A DNA stretch of 64,000 bases, taken from the NCBI GenBank assembly GCA_022539475.1, contig VCMS01000039.1, forward strand, positions 227,099 through 291,098, read 5' to 3'. The notes under the pieces are model-generated. The model was not told the origin of the DNA, did not search any database, and was given only the letters and a program-made list of their open reading frames with translations. Shown one piece after another: positions 1-10,193 of the stretch (within the stretch, counting starts at the first letter, position 1; every line of letters starts with the position of its first letter). The position numbers and the translations under genes are program-made. The DNA is from Gracilaria domingensis (lineage: Eukaryota; Rhodophyta; Florideophyceae; Gracilariales; Gracilariaceae).

Positions 1-660
1 CCGCGCCGCCGCGCCGTCGCGCTGGGCGCGACCGCGCTGGGCGCGCTGTCGCTGCTGCTGCTGGGCGTGTACTCCGGCGGCGCGCCCGCCCGCCCCGCCG
101 CCGCCGCCGCGCCCGAGCGCGCGCGCGCCGCCGCCGACCTGCGCGCCGCCGCCGACCTGCGCTCCGCCGACGGCGCGCTGGCGCGCGTGCCGCACGCGCA
201 GCTGCTCCGCGTGTTCGGCAGACACGCGCACCACGCGCCGCACCACGCGCACCACGACCACCACGACCACCACCACGACCACCACCACGACCACCACCAC
301 GAGCACCACGGCCACCACGACGGCGGCGGCGGGGCCGGCGGCTCGTTCTTCTCCGGGCCGCTGGGGCACCCGACGAGCCCGCGCGCGTTCAGCTACGCGT
401 GCCACATGCCGCCGCTGCAGGCGTGCGCGGCCGCGTGCTTCGAGCAGGCGCGCGCCGGCGGCGACGACGGCGGCGACGGCGACGGCGACGGCGCGCCGCC
501 GTGGCGCTGCCTGGCGCACTGCGGGCGCAACTTCTGCTTCGTGGTGGGCGGCTCGTGCGGTCAGGCACAGTTCGACGTGTGCGCGGGCGAGTGCGAAGGG
601 CGCGACGCGCTGGTGCCGTGCGCCGAGGCGTGCTTCGACCGCGAGTGCCCGCTGGCGTGA
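1..660 (+). CDS. Secreted or membrane-anchored His-rich, Cys-rich protein (5' end cut by window)
   Basis: The frame is open from the first base, so the true start lies outside the window. The visible N-terminus has an Arg cluster followed by a 15-residue Leu/Ala/Gly segment, which reads as a signal peptide or signal anchor. Next come an Ala/Arg-rich linker, a His/Asp tract of about 30 residues (HHDHHD and HHHD units, about 235-320), a Gly/Asp-rich spacer, and a C-terminal domain with repeated Cys-x3-Cys pairs (CAAAC, CLAHC, CAGEC, CAEAC). The spaced CX3C pairs suggest disulfide-linked helical hairpins, and the His/Asp tract suggests metal binding; both are inference. The family is not recognised. 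GC content is far above the surrounding DNA and third positions are almost all G or C. The stop at 658-660 lies 87 bp from the stop of the convergent vWA gene. A broken copy lies at 9720-10116. Confidence 0.7.
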   Translation, partial: PRRRAVALGATALGALSLLLLGVYSGGAPARPAAAAAPERARAAADLRAAADLRSADGALARVPHAQLLRVFGRHAHHAPHHAHHDHHDHHHDHHHDHHHEHHGHHDGGGGAGGSFFSGPLGHPTSPRAFSYACHMPPLQACAAACFEQARAGGDDGGDGDGDGAPPWRCLAHCGRNFCFVVGGSCGQAQFDVCAGECEGRDALVPCAEACFDRECPLA

Positions 661-687
661 AAATGTTTTTGTAAATTCAAGAGTAGT

Positions 688-693
688 TTTATT
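688..693 (-). promoter_or_regulatory. AATAAA polyadenylation signal of vWA gene 1
   Basis: Minus-strand AATAAA about 55 nt past the stop of the vWA gene and 28 nt from the stop of the convergent His/Cys gene, so the two 3' UTRs probably overlap. The equivalent signal in the duplicate is at 10142-10147. Confidence 0.5.
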
Positions 694-747
694 GTTGCCT
701 TACACGTAGCCACGTAGATCACGAGTACACGTGGTGTGGTTCGGCGC

Positions 748-1398
748 TCAGTTGCTCTTCTTCTCGCACTCGAGCACGCGCTCCTCGATGGCGTCCACCA
801 CGTCGAAGAACGCGTTCGCGCCGAACGTGGAGCCGCCGCCAGCCGCCGCGATGTCCTCCAGTACCGCCACCCTCGGCAATCCCACCCCAATCGTTTGCAG
901 CCTTCCGCTGGCGCCGAAGCGATGGGCGAAGCGCTCGGCCGCCGCCACGGGGTCCTCCCCAGCCGTGTTGGCACCGTCACCCAGCAGAATCAGTTCCGTC
1001 GTGGCAAGGTCGCCAGCATTGGCCGCCAGCAGCTCCGCGCACCCCGAGATGCCCGCCCCGATGGAGGTGCGCGCCGCTTGCAGCGGCACCTTGCCGTCCA
1101 GTCGCGATAGGAATTGGTCGCTGTCTGCGGTGGCGTCCGAAATGGCAACGCTGCGGACGCCGTACTGAACGGCGGAGAAATATGCGGGCTTGAACTTGTC
1201 CGCAAGTAGGGCGGCCACGAGTGTAGCAGTGTCAAGTTGCTTAAAGAACGCATCGCTTCCCAACGAGGCGCTGCCGTCAAGCGCAAAGCAAACGATTGGG
1301 CTGCACTTACTGTCGCTCACTTCTGAATTCCTGATGATGGCGCCGGTGGCCATGCAAAAAGCCAACGCAAAGAGCACCAAACATTTTGAGGCGTTCAT
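748..1398 (-). CDS. Small secreted vWA-domain protein, copy 1
   Basis: 216 aa. Residues 1-20 form a signal peptide (hydrophobic core LVLFALAF). The rest is a single von Willebrand factor A domain with a complete MIDAS set: D41-G-S43-A-S45, T111 in RTSIGAG, and D141 in LLGDGAN. These residues bind Mg2+ or Mn2+ in known vWA domains and position an acidic ligand residue, so an extracellular or wall adhesion role is likely but inferred. Six Cys are present (C6, C15, C32, C37, C120 and one near the C-terminus), of which C32, C37, C120 and the last are in the mature part. The ATG at 1398 is chosen because it begins the signal peptide, with a TATA box about 105 nt upstream. No introns. It is convergent with the His/Cys gene. 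The paralogue at 10194-10844 differs at eight residues. Confidence 0.85.
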   Translation of the reverse strand: MNASKCLVLFALAFCMATGAIIRNSEVSDSKCSPIVCFALDGSASLGSDAFFKQLDTATLVAALLADKFKPAYFSAVQYGVRSVAISDATADSDQFLSRLDGKVPLQAARTSIGAGISGCAELLAANAGDLATTELILLGDGANTAGEDPVAAAERFAHRFGASGRLQTIGVGLPRVAVLEDIAAAGGGSTFGANAFFDVVDAIEERVLECEKKSN

Positions 1399-1503
1399 GT
1401 TGATGGAGGCTTGGCACGGAGCAGTGGATCGGGCTTGGAGTGGCGTCGAAGCGTGTGAGTTGTGAGAACGGCTCGATGACGCTGCACAACATGCGGCGCA
1501 CCC

Positions 1504-1511
1504 TTTTTATA
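1504..1511 (-). promoter_or_regulatory. TATA box of vWA gene 1
   Basis: Minus-strand TATAAAAA, about 105 nt upstream of the ATG at 1398. It is conserved in sequence and spacing in the duplicate (10950-10957). Confidence 0.6.
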
Positions 1512-1794
1512 CACTTGCGGAGTGGCCTTAGCTTCGAGCTCCATCATTGCCTATCTTCCTGCTCCGGACAAAACGTATCATTGCCAGGAGGGCGCCTTGT
1601 TGGGGAACACATCATGGCATTTGCCGCTGCCATGAAGGATTCAACGCCACACCGCCTTTTCATTTACAAAAAAAGAAAGAGAATAGATACAAAAGAAAAA
1701 AAATTGCATGTGAAGCTGCACTCGTGACTACGTTGTTATATAGTAAGTATACTTTTGAAGTAAATTTATAGCACTTGATACGTTTTTGGTTGCT

Positions 1795-2273
1795 GGCTAT
1801 TTAAAAGTTGAAGATGGTTCGAGCTTGGCAAAACTCGAGTTGATACTGACTGCGCAATGCGCAGTCAGTGCACGTTTCCTGAAAACACAAATCGCATGTT
1901 GAGCATACGTATTTCTACGCGTGGGTGCACAATAGTTTTGTTTTGTGTGCACGCAAATCATCAGATTTGTCCGAGCCTTCTAGCGAGCACGGACGAGTGG
2001 TGTACACAAATCTTGACGGCCGAAAAAATAATAAAAAAAAAATCAGGCTGAATGTTCATGCAGTCTACCATAAACTGCGCCGTCATGGTTTTGTCATGAT
2101 CGATCACGGTTTACTCCGTGTACCATTTTTGTGTTTTCAGGAAGCGTCCAGGATCTAAAATGCACAATGCGCAGTCAGTATCTGCGTAATTATATATACT
2201 GATTGCGCAATGCACAGTCAGTATCTGAACTCGAGTTTGCCAAGGTCGAACCATCTTCATCTTTTAAATAGCC
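1795..2273. mobile_element. Foldback/MITE-like element A, copy 1
   Basis: Both ends carry the same long inverted sequence: GGCTATTTAAAAG, then GAAGATGGTTCGA, then CTCGAGTT, then GATACTGACTGCGCA. Each arm also contains a near-perfect palindrome with arms ACTGACTGCGCA and TGCGCAGTCAGT (left one at 1845-1869). Inside the arms, CCTGAAAACACAAA at the left pairs with its complement near 2130-2150. There is no coding capacity. It looks like a non-autonomous DNA element with nested inverted repeats. A shorter copy is at 11276-11562. Confidence 0.65.
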
Positions 2274-2291
2274 AGTCTCTGTTCCAAAATA

Positions 2292-2862
2292 GGCATCTCC
2301 TGAAAACACAAATCGCAAACGCCTTTTTTTGCGCGTTAGCGCGTTTGCGTTACAATTATCCTTCAGAAAATCGCGAGCGCCCAAATCGCCTCGCCACCTC
2401 ACATACAGCCGTAGCCGTAGAGTAGTATGCATTCTAGATATCATGTTTCTCACCGTCACTTTCGCAGCGCGCCATCATCGTTTCGGACTACAACAATTGT
2501 AGCGTCTACAGGGCGATGATGCCAACAATCAGGATACCATACAAGCTTCAAGTCTTTCGCGGTATCCTAGGTGCTGGCGTCATCGCTGAACGCGTACGGG
2601 CTAGGACTCGCGTTGAAATTGCAGTTCGCATCATAACGAAAATGAAGGCAGGACACGTAGCTTGACTCGGCGGTAGGGTATGCAATTCTGCATAGACATG
2701 CAAGCAGAAAGGCGCGTTTGAGTGCACCGCGCAAACGCTTCGATCGTCTCTTCACGCCGAGCGAAACCGATGACACAAGTACTTGTGCACACAAAACACA
2801 CATGTGTAAACCGTGACGATTAGAGAGCACACAAAAAGCGTTTTTCATTTTCAGGAGATGCC
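2292..2862. mobile_element. MITE-like element B
   Basis: The left end GGCATCTCCTGAAAA is matched in inverted orientation at the right end (2848-2862). The match extends inward over the AAACGC region with some mismatch. About 570 bp, with no convincing ORF. The internal Cys/Ala-rich minus-strand frame of 121 codons has no family features and I do not call it a gene. The CCTGAAAACACAAATCGCA motif is shared with element A, so the two families are related. Confidence 0.5.
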
Positions 2863-2863
2863 C

Positions 2864-3060
2864 ACTAGTCAGTGGCGTATTTGTAACGACCAAAATAGCC
2901 GAAAAAATAGTCAAATAGTCACAAAATTTCAAAATCTAGTAGTCAGACCGCCGAAAAAGTATTCAATAAATAAGATAATGACTACTTGTTTTGCCGGAAT
3001 GGTCAGTCAATGTCCATAATTTAGCAAAACAGGTAGTCATAAATACGGCCATGCCACTAG
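2864..3060. mobile_element. MITE-like element C
   Basis: About 200 bp flanked by inverted ends sharing CTAGT, GTGGC and CGTATTT (left from 2865; right ending at 3060). It sits directly against element B. One end-like copy (GGCCCGTATTTGTGACTA) recurs near 12128. AT-rich, no ORF. Confidence 0.5.
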
Positions 3061-3618
3061 TGCAACAAGCTGTTGAAATCATAGTTTTGAGATACAAGCT
3101 TCTCCGAAGAAAAAGGCATCGCAAAGCTCCCAGAACATACTTCTAATGCAATAGTGATTTTGTTGTTGTTTGATTTGCTGTAGATGCAGTGGATTGCAGG
3201 GCGTGAGTGTTTTTCAGTTTTGGAAATGGGAAAGCTTGATGTAATACAAACGTAGCGATTAAGCGAATAACATGCGTGATTTTCTTTTAGATCCAGTTTA
3301 ATAAAACAGCAGGACATTCTTTGTAGAAATGTCAGGTATCACATAGCTTGTTCTAGAGATAGACGAATCTAGAAAACTACGATAATAGCAAAGCTCCTAC
3401 TAACAAACGATAGCAAAGCTCCTACTACCAAACGAGCAGAACTAAAGTTGAGCTAATCTAGCACTTTGCTCAAAATAAAACATATTTTAAAGCACCAAAA
3501 AGCTGGTTTCAGGTATTTTGAACCTACTGTTTGGTACACCCTCAAATTTTACCGCTTATAATTAGAACCAGTCATTTTTCTTGACTAACAGTACCATCAG
3601 ACAATGAAAAATTTTCAA

Positions 3619-3647
3619 AAAATGCGCCGTGTTACACGGCGCATTTT
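3619..3647. repeat. Perfect 13-bp-arm hairpin
   Basis: Arms AAAATGCGCCGTG and CACGGCGCATTTT with loop TTA. It lies in AT-rich DNA with no adjacent gene, and its function is unknown. Confidence 0.8.
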
Positions 3648-4014
3648 CATTCGATTTTGGAGAACTCCCTTACATTAGATCAACTAACGCCAAAAAATTA
3701 AAATTCAGCAAAAAAAAACTTTCTGTCATCACATAGTTTTGGAGACAATGCTTATACACATCCTAAATCGTAAGTTGATAGCATTCTTTGAAAAGCTTTG
3801 TCATTACTCGTCCCAAAACGTTGGTACTATGCAAATGGGATTCTAGAAGCAGAGACAAAAATATCCCATAAAACTCTGAAAGTTTTTGAACATACTGTTA
3901 AAGTGCTGTTTGTTCAACATTACTATCTTCCCAAAGAAGGCCTAGTTTTCGAAAATTTTTCATCAAACTGATTTCTCATTGGCTTCATTCGAGTAAACTT
4001 TTAATTCATTTTAA

Positions 4015-4064
4015 AAGGTCATATATGGAACAAAAAGTTAAGGTCATATATGGAACAAAAAGTT
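4015..4064. repeat. 25-bp tandem duplication
   Basis: Two identical 25-bp units beginning AAGGTCATATATGGAAC are directly adjacent. Confidence 0.85.
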
Positions 4065-6192
4065 CTAGCACCCTTTCGAACAAATAGAAATCACAGGTAA
4101 ACAAAACAATACAAATGTAACGATCTGTGTTATTGAAAGAAGTATATAAAAATTAATTCTTGCCAAACCTTGGATATTCTTCATTACATTTTTTCGTAAT
4201 TTTTATTAAAGCTCGCTTTTAAAAGCACAAATTAAACTACTATTAAAATAGTGCAACGACAGCGTTGCTGTTTTTTCTGAAGCACTTGCTTTGCACGTAT
4301 AAGAAATGTTTTTTTGGACAGGTTATATACATCTTTGACAGATTTAAAATTTGAGCTTCGTTACTTGTTTCTATCAAGATGTAGTCATTTGTGCTTGATC
4401 AAAATTCTTTTTTAATGGAATTAAAACCCCTTCAGCTTTGTTCTTGCAGACTTTGCGGAAAAGAACAAAAACTTGCATCTCCCTGGCGCGGGACCGAATT
4501 TCTGAACACTTCCAAATTTCTGAAGGAGTGGCGGTCTGGCTATTTCTGAATGCATCCAATGAATATACGAAGTGAAGGTAAAACTAATGCGTCATCATAA
4601 TAGGGGGTATCGAGTACACATGGACACGTGGCAAGCTGCACGTCAGGCACACGTTGCAGGCCGTAGGCATAGCGTCGTTAACCTCGGTAAGCACTGTTCT
4701 TGAAACCAATGTCACTTGGCAACAACGCAAGGCGGGCTGAAGATCAGCCGTCAACGTCGTCCAAAAGCGACGCTTTTAAGCGTTTATGTTTGAGTGCATA
4801 ATAATACTATTATTCTGAATCGTCGAATATTTTTCGAAAAACAAAAAATGGACGTTCCAGAATGTGACACGTAACTTCGTATTACATGTTGTCAACGGGA
4901 ACCCTAGTGCAACATGTCGTCCAAACGCATCAGGGCCACTCGCGATCGTCGGAAGGTACAAAAGTCGCCCTCTCGCTCTGAATTGTCGCGCCCATCGAGT
5001 GAACGATCACTTCAAATACGATGGCGTTGACGTCGTTTCCTCCCCCTGACCATTCTGCACTCTTTGTTACCAACTCTTGACGCCTATGGGTCACCCTTGA
5101 ACAGCGGCGACTAACAGTCTTTTGCCTGCGCATGTCTAGATATATTGTTTTGTCTCGCTGCAGCTCCGTGAGTCACACTCAATGTGCGAGCGCCATTCAA
5201 ACTCTCTCGCATATCAAAATGGGCTTTACGGATCGTGTAACAAACATTTGGTACTAAGCGCAGCAAACAGCTTGCTGTGAGAATGAACACGTCGCATCTG
5301 TCGAGCAAGTGAGCGCTGAACCATCATCCAAAGCGTTTCACGTTGATGGCCTCTTCGGCATGTACCGTTTCGTATACCTGGTGAAGCTTTGTAGGACCTT
5401 GAGCCGCCATGGTCTCATTTTCCGAACGAAAAAAAGAGAAAGCATGCTACCCGAACTGAGCCGCTACGCCGCTGAAGGTTAGGAGAACATATTGAAAGTT
5501 ATGGCAGGATAAGGAGCTCATGCATGTCCATCTTGTACATCTTTTGCCCCATTTTGTTAGTTCTTTGTGCGTAATACAAGCTTTGAACATTCACTCTTTT
5601 GTGGCTCTTTGCACTCGCCCAGTAGAGACTCAGAAACTGAACTCCTTGGCCATTGTGTTCGATTTGTTGTGACAAGAGAAGAACTGATGCGAAATATCGG
5701 AAAGCCGAGACTATGTGTGGAATAACAGCCATGATCTCTGCGATCACAAACTATGACAAACAGACATAAGGGCTTCTCCCTTCAATGTTTCTCAGTACCT
5801 TTAGTGAGTGCATCTTCGGTAGATTTTGGGCCCGTTGCCTTCTTTCCAGAATAATTACAAGGCGTTGATGAACACTATCACTGTGTGAGAGGTAATGGAC
5901 CATTGGCAATCAGACTCACTCTGCAACACAGAGACAATCTGAAACCCCAAGTTACGCCCGATCACCGCGCTTGGTTTTAGCTGACGTGTTGCGAGACAGT
6001 CAGAGACAGTAGGTAGCTTGTGGCATAGTCGTACATCTCTCTACGCTACAACAAGATCTGTACTAAAGGAGCGTCAGCCGACCTTCCCTCCATTTGGAGA
6101 CGGCCAGACTTCACCCAACCATTGTAGCATTACACACTCACATCAACATGCATGATTTTACTTCAGAACGAGACCAAGGCGCGTTGTCTTTC

Positions 6193-7530
6193 CTAACAAG
6201 CTTGGACAGCGATGTCCTTGTAGTATATCGGTTGAGCGATGGGCCAATGACTGAGAGATTCGTACCCCCTAACAATATCTACAAGACGGATGGTGCAATT
6301 GAACGGACCACTCTGGCAAATACCATAAGGAAGATCAAGTTTCACCTTTCCAGTAGTTTGCGCAGGCTCGCTTACATACTCTGAAATTCCGGTCACATTC
6401 ACAATCACCTTGTCATCACATCCCGCAAGGCGTGGTTCTGCCCACGGATAACTAATCAAATACCCCGGCGGAGGATTCCATGTTTCTGTAGATATGAAGA
6501 TACGTGCCCCAGGGCGATTTTGGTATCCCCTGTTTGGCTTTCTTCGCACAATGTCAACAGCTCTAAGGAAAGCAGTAGCAGTGATGGACTGCACAACCTC
6601 ACCATCCGTCTCCTGCGCAATCTTGCTGGCCTGACCAGGTTCCACACCCTGCGGATCCGCGGGTACGGAATCGTTTGCGCAGGACGGAATCGGGGGAAGA
6701 GCAGCATCTAACCCAGGTGTTCCTAAGCTTACCGATATCACTGAGAATTTGTCATGGATGAAGCTGGCCAAATATTCGGAAACTGTATCCCGTCCAAGCT
6801 GGTTTGAGCATTCAGGTTCCCGCCCTGGGGTATCGCCAATGAGCACAATAATCGTTCTACGTCGACGAAGCAAAAGCTCTTGTGCATAGCGCTGAATAGA
6901 TAAAAGGGCTGTCAACGATGTGCGTGGCCCATCCGGAAAACTCGGAATGTTCTCCAAAGCATTTAGAGCAGAACGAATATCTCCTTCGGCCTTGGAAAGG
7001 ATTGTCATTCCTTTTTCATCGAAGGAATTCTCTCCACCATACACGACCACACCGACATTAGCAGTTCCATTCAGCTGCTGAACAAATGAGATCAATTCGT
7101 TCTTCATAGCATCCAATTTAGGCTTGGTTGACTCACTGGCATCAATAAGAAGAACAACATCCAGATCGACTCCCTTCAGTTTGACCGCGAGATCAAATTC
7201 CACTGGGAAATTTGGTCGTAGTGTAACCTTCCGGACTTGAACTTCTTCATTAGGGCAGCTATTGTTCGAAGCAATCTGTGAATGTAACGCACACTGGAAG
7301 TTCTGCTCTGAACATCTTCGATAGAGGCATCCGAATTGCATCTTTGCCTGGCATTGTTGGTGCACATCTAGAGCGTAGGTGGTACATTGAGGCTGGCAGG
7401 AGACGAACGGGAATGTTCTCATATTGCGACATATAAGGCCAGAACGATCCTCATTAATCCAGTAGGCAGACGATAATGAGGAGAGGAGCAGAAGAACAAG
7501 AAAAGGTAGCAGATTCGGAGAGAAATCCAT
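6193..7530 (-). CDS. Secreted vWA-domain protein with Cys-rich N-terminal module
   Basis: 445 aa. Residues 1-22 are a clear signal peptide. Residues 34-92 hold eight Cys in a compact module. A vWA domain follows at about 122-325 with an intact MIDAS: D130-A-S132-E-S134, T204 in RTSLTA and D233 in LIGDTPG. The C-terminal ~120 residues contain four more Cys and Asn-x-Ser/Thr sites. The order of a Cys-rich module, then an I-like domain, then a beta-rich tail recalls the N-terminal part of integrin beta chains, but there is no transmembrane segment and I do not claim homology. The role is probably extracellular adhesion or matrix (inferred). The ATG is supported by the signal peptide and a TATA box about 70 nt upstream. 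It is intronless and lies between the two copies of the segmental duplication. Confidence 0.85.
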   Translation of the reverse strand: MDFSPNLLPFLVLLLLSSLSSAYWINEDRSGLICRNMRTFPFVSCQPQCTTYALDVHQQCQAKMQFGCLYRRCSEQNFQCALHSQIASNNSCPNEEVQVRKVTLRPNFPVEFDLAVKLKGVDLDVVLLIDASESTKPKLDAMKNELISFVQQLNGTANVGVVVYGGENSFDEKGMTILSKAEGDIRSALNALENIPSFPDGPRTSLTALLSIQRYAQELLLRRRRTIIVLIGDTPGREPECSNQLGRDTVSEYLASFIHDKFSVISVSLGTPGLDAALPPIPSCANDSVPADPQGVEPGQASKIAQETDGEVVQSITATAFLRAVDIVRRKPNRGYQNRPGARIFISTETWNPPPGYLISYPWAEPRLAGCDDKVIVNVTGISEYVSEPAQTTGKVKLDLPYGICQSGPFNCTIRLVDIVRGYESLSHWPIAQPIYYKDIAVQAC

Positions 7531-7599
7531 CTTTAGGATCGGTTTGAAGGGTCAGAGAGGTAGATGACGGAAGAAAGTCAAGATGGATAAAGAAAATGC

Positions 7600-7607
7600 C
7601 TTTTATA
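7600..7607 (-). promoter_or_regulatory. TATA box of the 445-aa vWA gene
   Basis: Minus-strand TATAAAAG about 70 nt upstream of the ATG at 7530. Confidence 0.55.
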
Positions 7608-9719
7608 CCGTCGTCTGTGATAGTGTTGAACAGATAGTCTTGGATGTCTCATGATGGCTTTCCACGTTTTCCTGTCTTTGTGTCATGATGTGCCTCGTGA
7701 ACAAAAGATCAATCAGACAAGTCTCAAACACTTGTGATATTTCATACCCACTTCAGAATGACGGATTGCGAAGACCTCCCTACTCCCTCACTTCCAATCG
7801 TCGACAAGCGGTTGGCTCAAAAGCGTGCGGAGTTCAGTGCTAAAATTCCTTTATCACCCCCAAACACTCAACATAGTTTGTTTCGGTTTTTACGATTTGA
7901 GAAGGAGTCTATCGACAAGGTGCCATGTGCCTATCACCTATCACTGCCTTGTGCGGAGAATATGTGTGTAAGTTAGAAAATGTTTTGAAACAAGATGTCC
8001 AGTTCATGAGTGCCGAGGCACAGCAGTGAAATAATGGTTAGATAACATTTAGGCGAGGACAAAACGGTGCAGAATACGAAGCCAAACGTTTCGAGCAGGC
8101 CATCACTTGGCGTTGCACCAATGTTCTAGCTTCTAAAGATTCTAAGCTTTCATATGTTTTTGGACGAAGTAGGCCAAACTGTGGTTACAACAAGAGATTC
8201 TAATGCTGTCTTGTCTATCTTATCCTTCTACCTCATAAAGTTCAAGTTTGCAAAGTTACATGACTACCAATGAGGTAGGAGAGGTTGTTTAGGCGCTCAT
8301 CTGCTCTGTTGCATGCTTCGTTTTCGTTGTCGGACGAACAGAACAGCATCATCACGACGATGGCGAGGTATGAATGCGGTAATGAAACCGTTCAAGCCCG
8401 ACTAGGGCAAGCAAACTGCACCAGCGCCTTGGATACGGCAAAAATTGCTTCCGTGGTTGGAATCCGTCCGCTCTTTAATGATTTGAAAGCAAATCTCTTC
8501 CTACATCGAAAGGGTGCTCGACAAAGAGTTGTGTAGATCCAATGAAGAGCTAGTTTCAGTAGCCAGGCTATATGCCTGGAATAGTGCACAGCAACTGCAC
8601 GTTGCCATGTGTACCACTTTTCGCAGGTGGATCACGTGAACAATAATGCACGAGTTGTTCGTTCCAATTCCATCGTCGTCCACGGATGACAGTCCAGCGT
8701 GGAACGGGTGGAACTGCTGTGCTCATCGAACAAAGACCGCCGCGGGTTGCACATTGGCGTCTCCGACAAGACAATGTTTTTTATTCCTTTCCGTCCGCTT
8801 CGCCAGAACAGATGGAGCGTCGTTGCTCCAAGTAGAACAGAGTAGTTACTTTACTCAGTTTCGGAACATCCGCGCTCGTGGCGGAAGTGTCCTTTCGTGT
8901 TGCCAACAGCAAATAATTCAGGCTTTTGCTGCCGTCGGGACAGTTGCTCGTCCCGGTCGACGCGATAGGACTCAAGCTAAAGCTTACTTAATGTCACATT
9001 AACTGTGATTGGGAAATTGTGGTGGGTGGGTTAAAAACAAAAGAAGGAACGGAAAGGTTGAGCACGGAATAGGACGAGACCGTTGCTGGCTGAGTAGCGA
9101 TAAGAGGGGCAAGTAGCTTAAATATAGCTGCTAGAGCTCAAGGCCACAGATCTCCAAGATCACAAGCTCGAAGAGGCCACCCACAAATTGGGATTGCCAA
9201 GTAAGCCATAATTTGAAACGGCACTGCCGTGCATTCAACATTTGCGACGCATGTTGCTCCCGTACAATCCAATAAACCGTCATCTGCGATTTGCCCATTT
9301 TTGCATTTAATTGTCGCTAAGTGATACAGAAATGCTTTTGCGAGTCTGAGACAGTGCTACGCTCTGCATAACAAGCATGCGTGTGTGTGTTGTTGTTTGT
9401 GTCATTTACTCTGCAGGGAGCACGGCGAGGAGCAGTTTCTCGTTGACCATGTCTGTTTACTGCTGTTCAAATTGGGAATGGTGCGCTTGTTCCGCTTCGA
9501 GAACGAGGGACTGCTGGTCCACAGAATAAGATGTTTCCCTTGTTTCAAATTAAGGAATGGCGCTTGATTCAAGGAAAAAATTAATTCACCGGACTTTACG
9601 AATGGTCAAGTCGACTCTAGGATCTACTGAGTAGTGGCATGGGGTAGCGGGCTAGCCAGCGCCGCCGCCGCAGCGCCTGCCCGCTACCGCCTTTTCCCAC
9701 GGCCCCCCCAAACACCCGC
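7608..9719. other. Interval without a recognisable gene
   Basis: Only short frames with shadow-like composition (for example 8285-8536 and 8646-9002 on the plus strand). No domain, signal peptide or repeat was identified. Confidence 0.4.
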
Positions 9720-10116
9720 GCCGTCGCGCTCGGCGCGCTGTCGCTTCGGCTGCTGGGCGCGTACTCCGGCGGCGCGTCCGAACGCGCCGCCGCCGGCCAG
9801 CGCGCCGCCGCCAACCTGCGCGCCGGCGCCGACCTGCGCTCCGCCGACGGCGCGCTGGCGCGCGTGCCGCACGTGCAGCTGCTGCGCGCGTTCGGCAGAC
9901 ACGCGCACCCCGCGCCGCGCCACCTCGAAGGCCAGGCGCCGCACCCGCGCCAGCACCCGCACCCGCACCCGCACCGCCACCACCACCACGACGGCGGCGG
10001 CGTTCAGCTACGCGTGCCACATGCCGCCGTGGCGCTGCCTGGCGCACTGCGGGCGCAACTTCTGCAGGCGCCGTTCGACGTGTTGGTGCCGTGCGCCGAG
10101 GCGCGCTGGCGTGAAA
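9720..10116 (+). pseudogene. Broken duplicate of the His/Cys-rich gene
   Basis: This is alignable to 30-660. The same order is visible (hydrophobic Leu/Gly segment, RADLRSADG-like linker, RVPH-QLL-FGR, His tract, PWRCLAHCGRNFC region). The His tract is shortened and partly rewritten as HP repeats. A deletion after the DGGG region changes the frame, and another removes the segment between the NFC and FDV positions, so several Cys pairs are lost. The first part (from 9864) still reads in the ancestral frame up to about 10004. A start codon for the ancestral frame is not evident. The neighbouring vWA copy remains intact, so only one gene of the pair decayed. Confidence 0.75.
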
Positions 10117-10193
10117 ATGATTTTAGAATTTCAAAAGTAGTTTTATTGATGCCTTACACGTAGCCCACGAGTACACGTGGTATGGTTCGGCGC

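Larger units (their letters stand above)
1..2273. repeat. Segmental duplication, left copy
   Basis: This block (His/Cys gene, vWA gene, its promoter region and a foldback element) recurs in the same orientation at about 9720-11562, offset by about 9446 bp. The coding part of the vWA gene is almost identical. The flank beyond about 1620 is alignable with several indels. Because the foldback element occupies the same place in both copies, it was present before the duplication. Confidence 0.85.
3061..6190. other. Gene-free AT-rich interval
   Basis: No reading frame with protein-like composition was seen on either strand. It contains the hairpin at 3619-3647, two short tandem duplications (about 3385-3435 and 4015-4064) and otherwise unremarkable AT-rich sequence. 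Confidence 0.5.

Noticed and set aside
399-674. Arg-rich overlapping frame within the His/Cys gene
   Set aside because: Arg runs are the out-of-frame reading of Asp/Gly codons. Signal peptide and Cys pattern support the other frame.
731-1168. Plus-strand frames opposite the vWA genes (also 10177-10614)
   Set aside because: They are shadows created by GC-rich codons of the vWA gene on the other strand. They lack signal, domain or promoter features and do not extend beyond it.
8285-9002. Two plus-strand frames of 83 and 118 codons
   Set aside because: No protein-like features; overlapping frames of similar length exist on the other strand.
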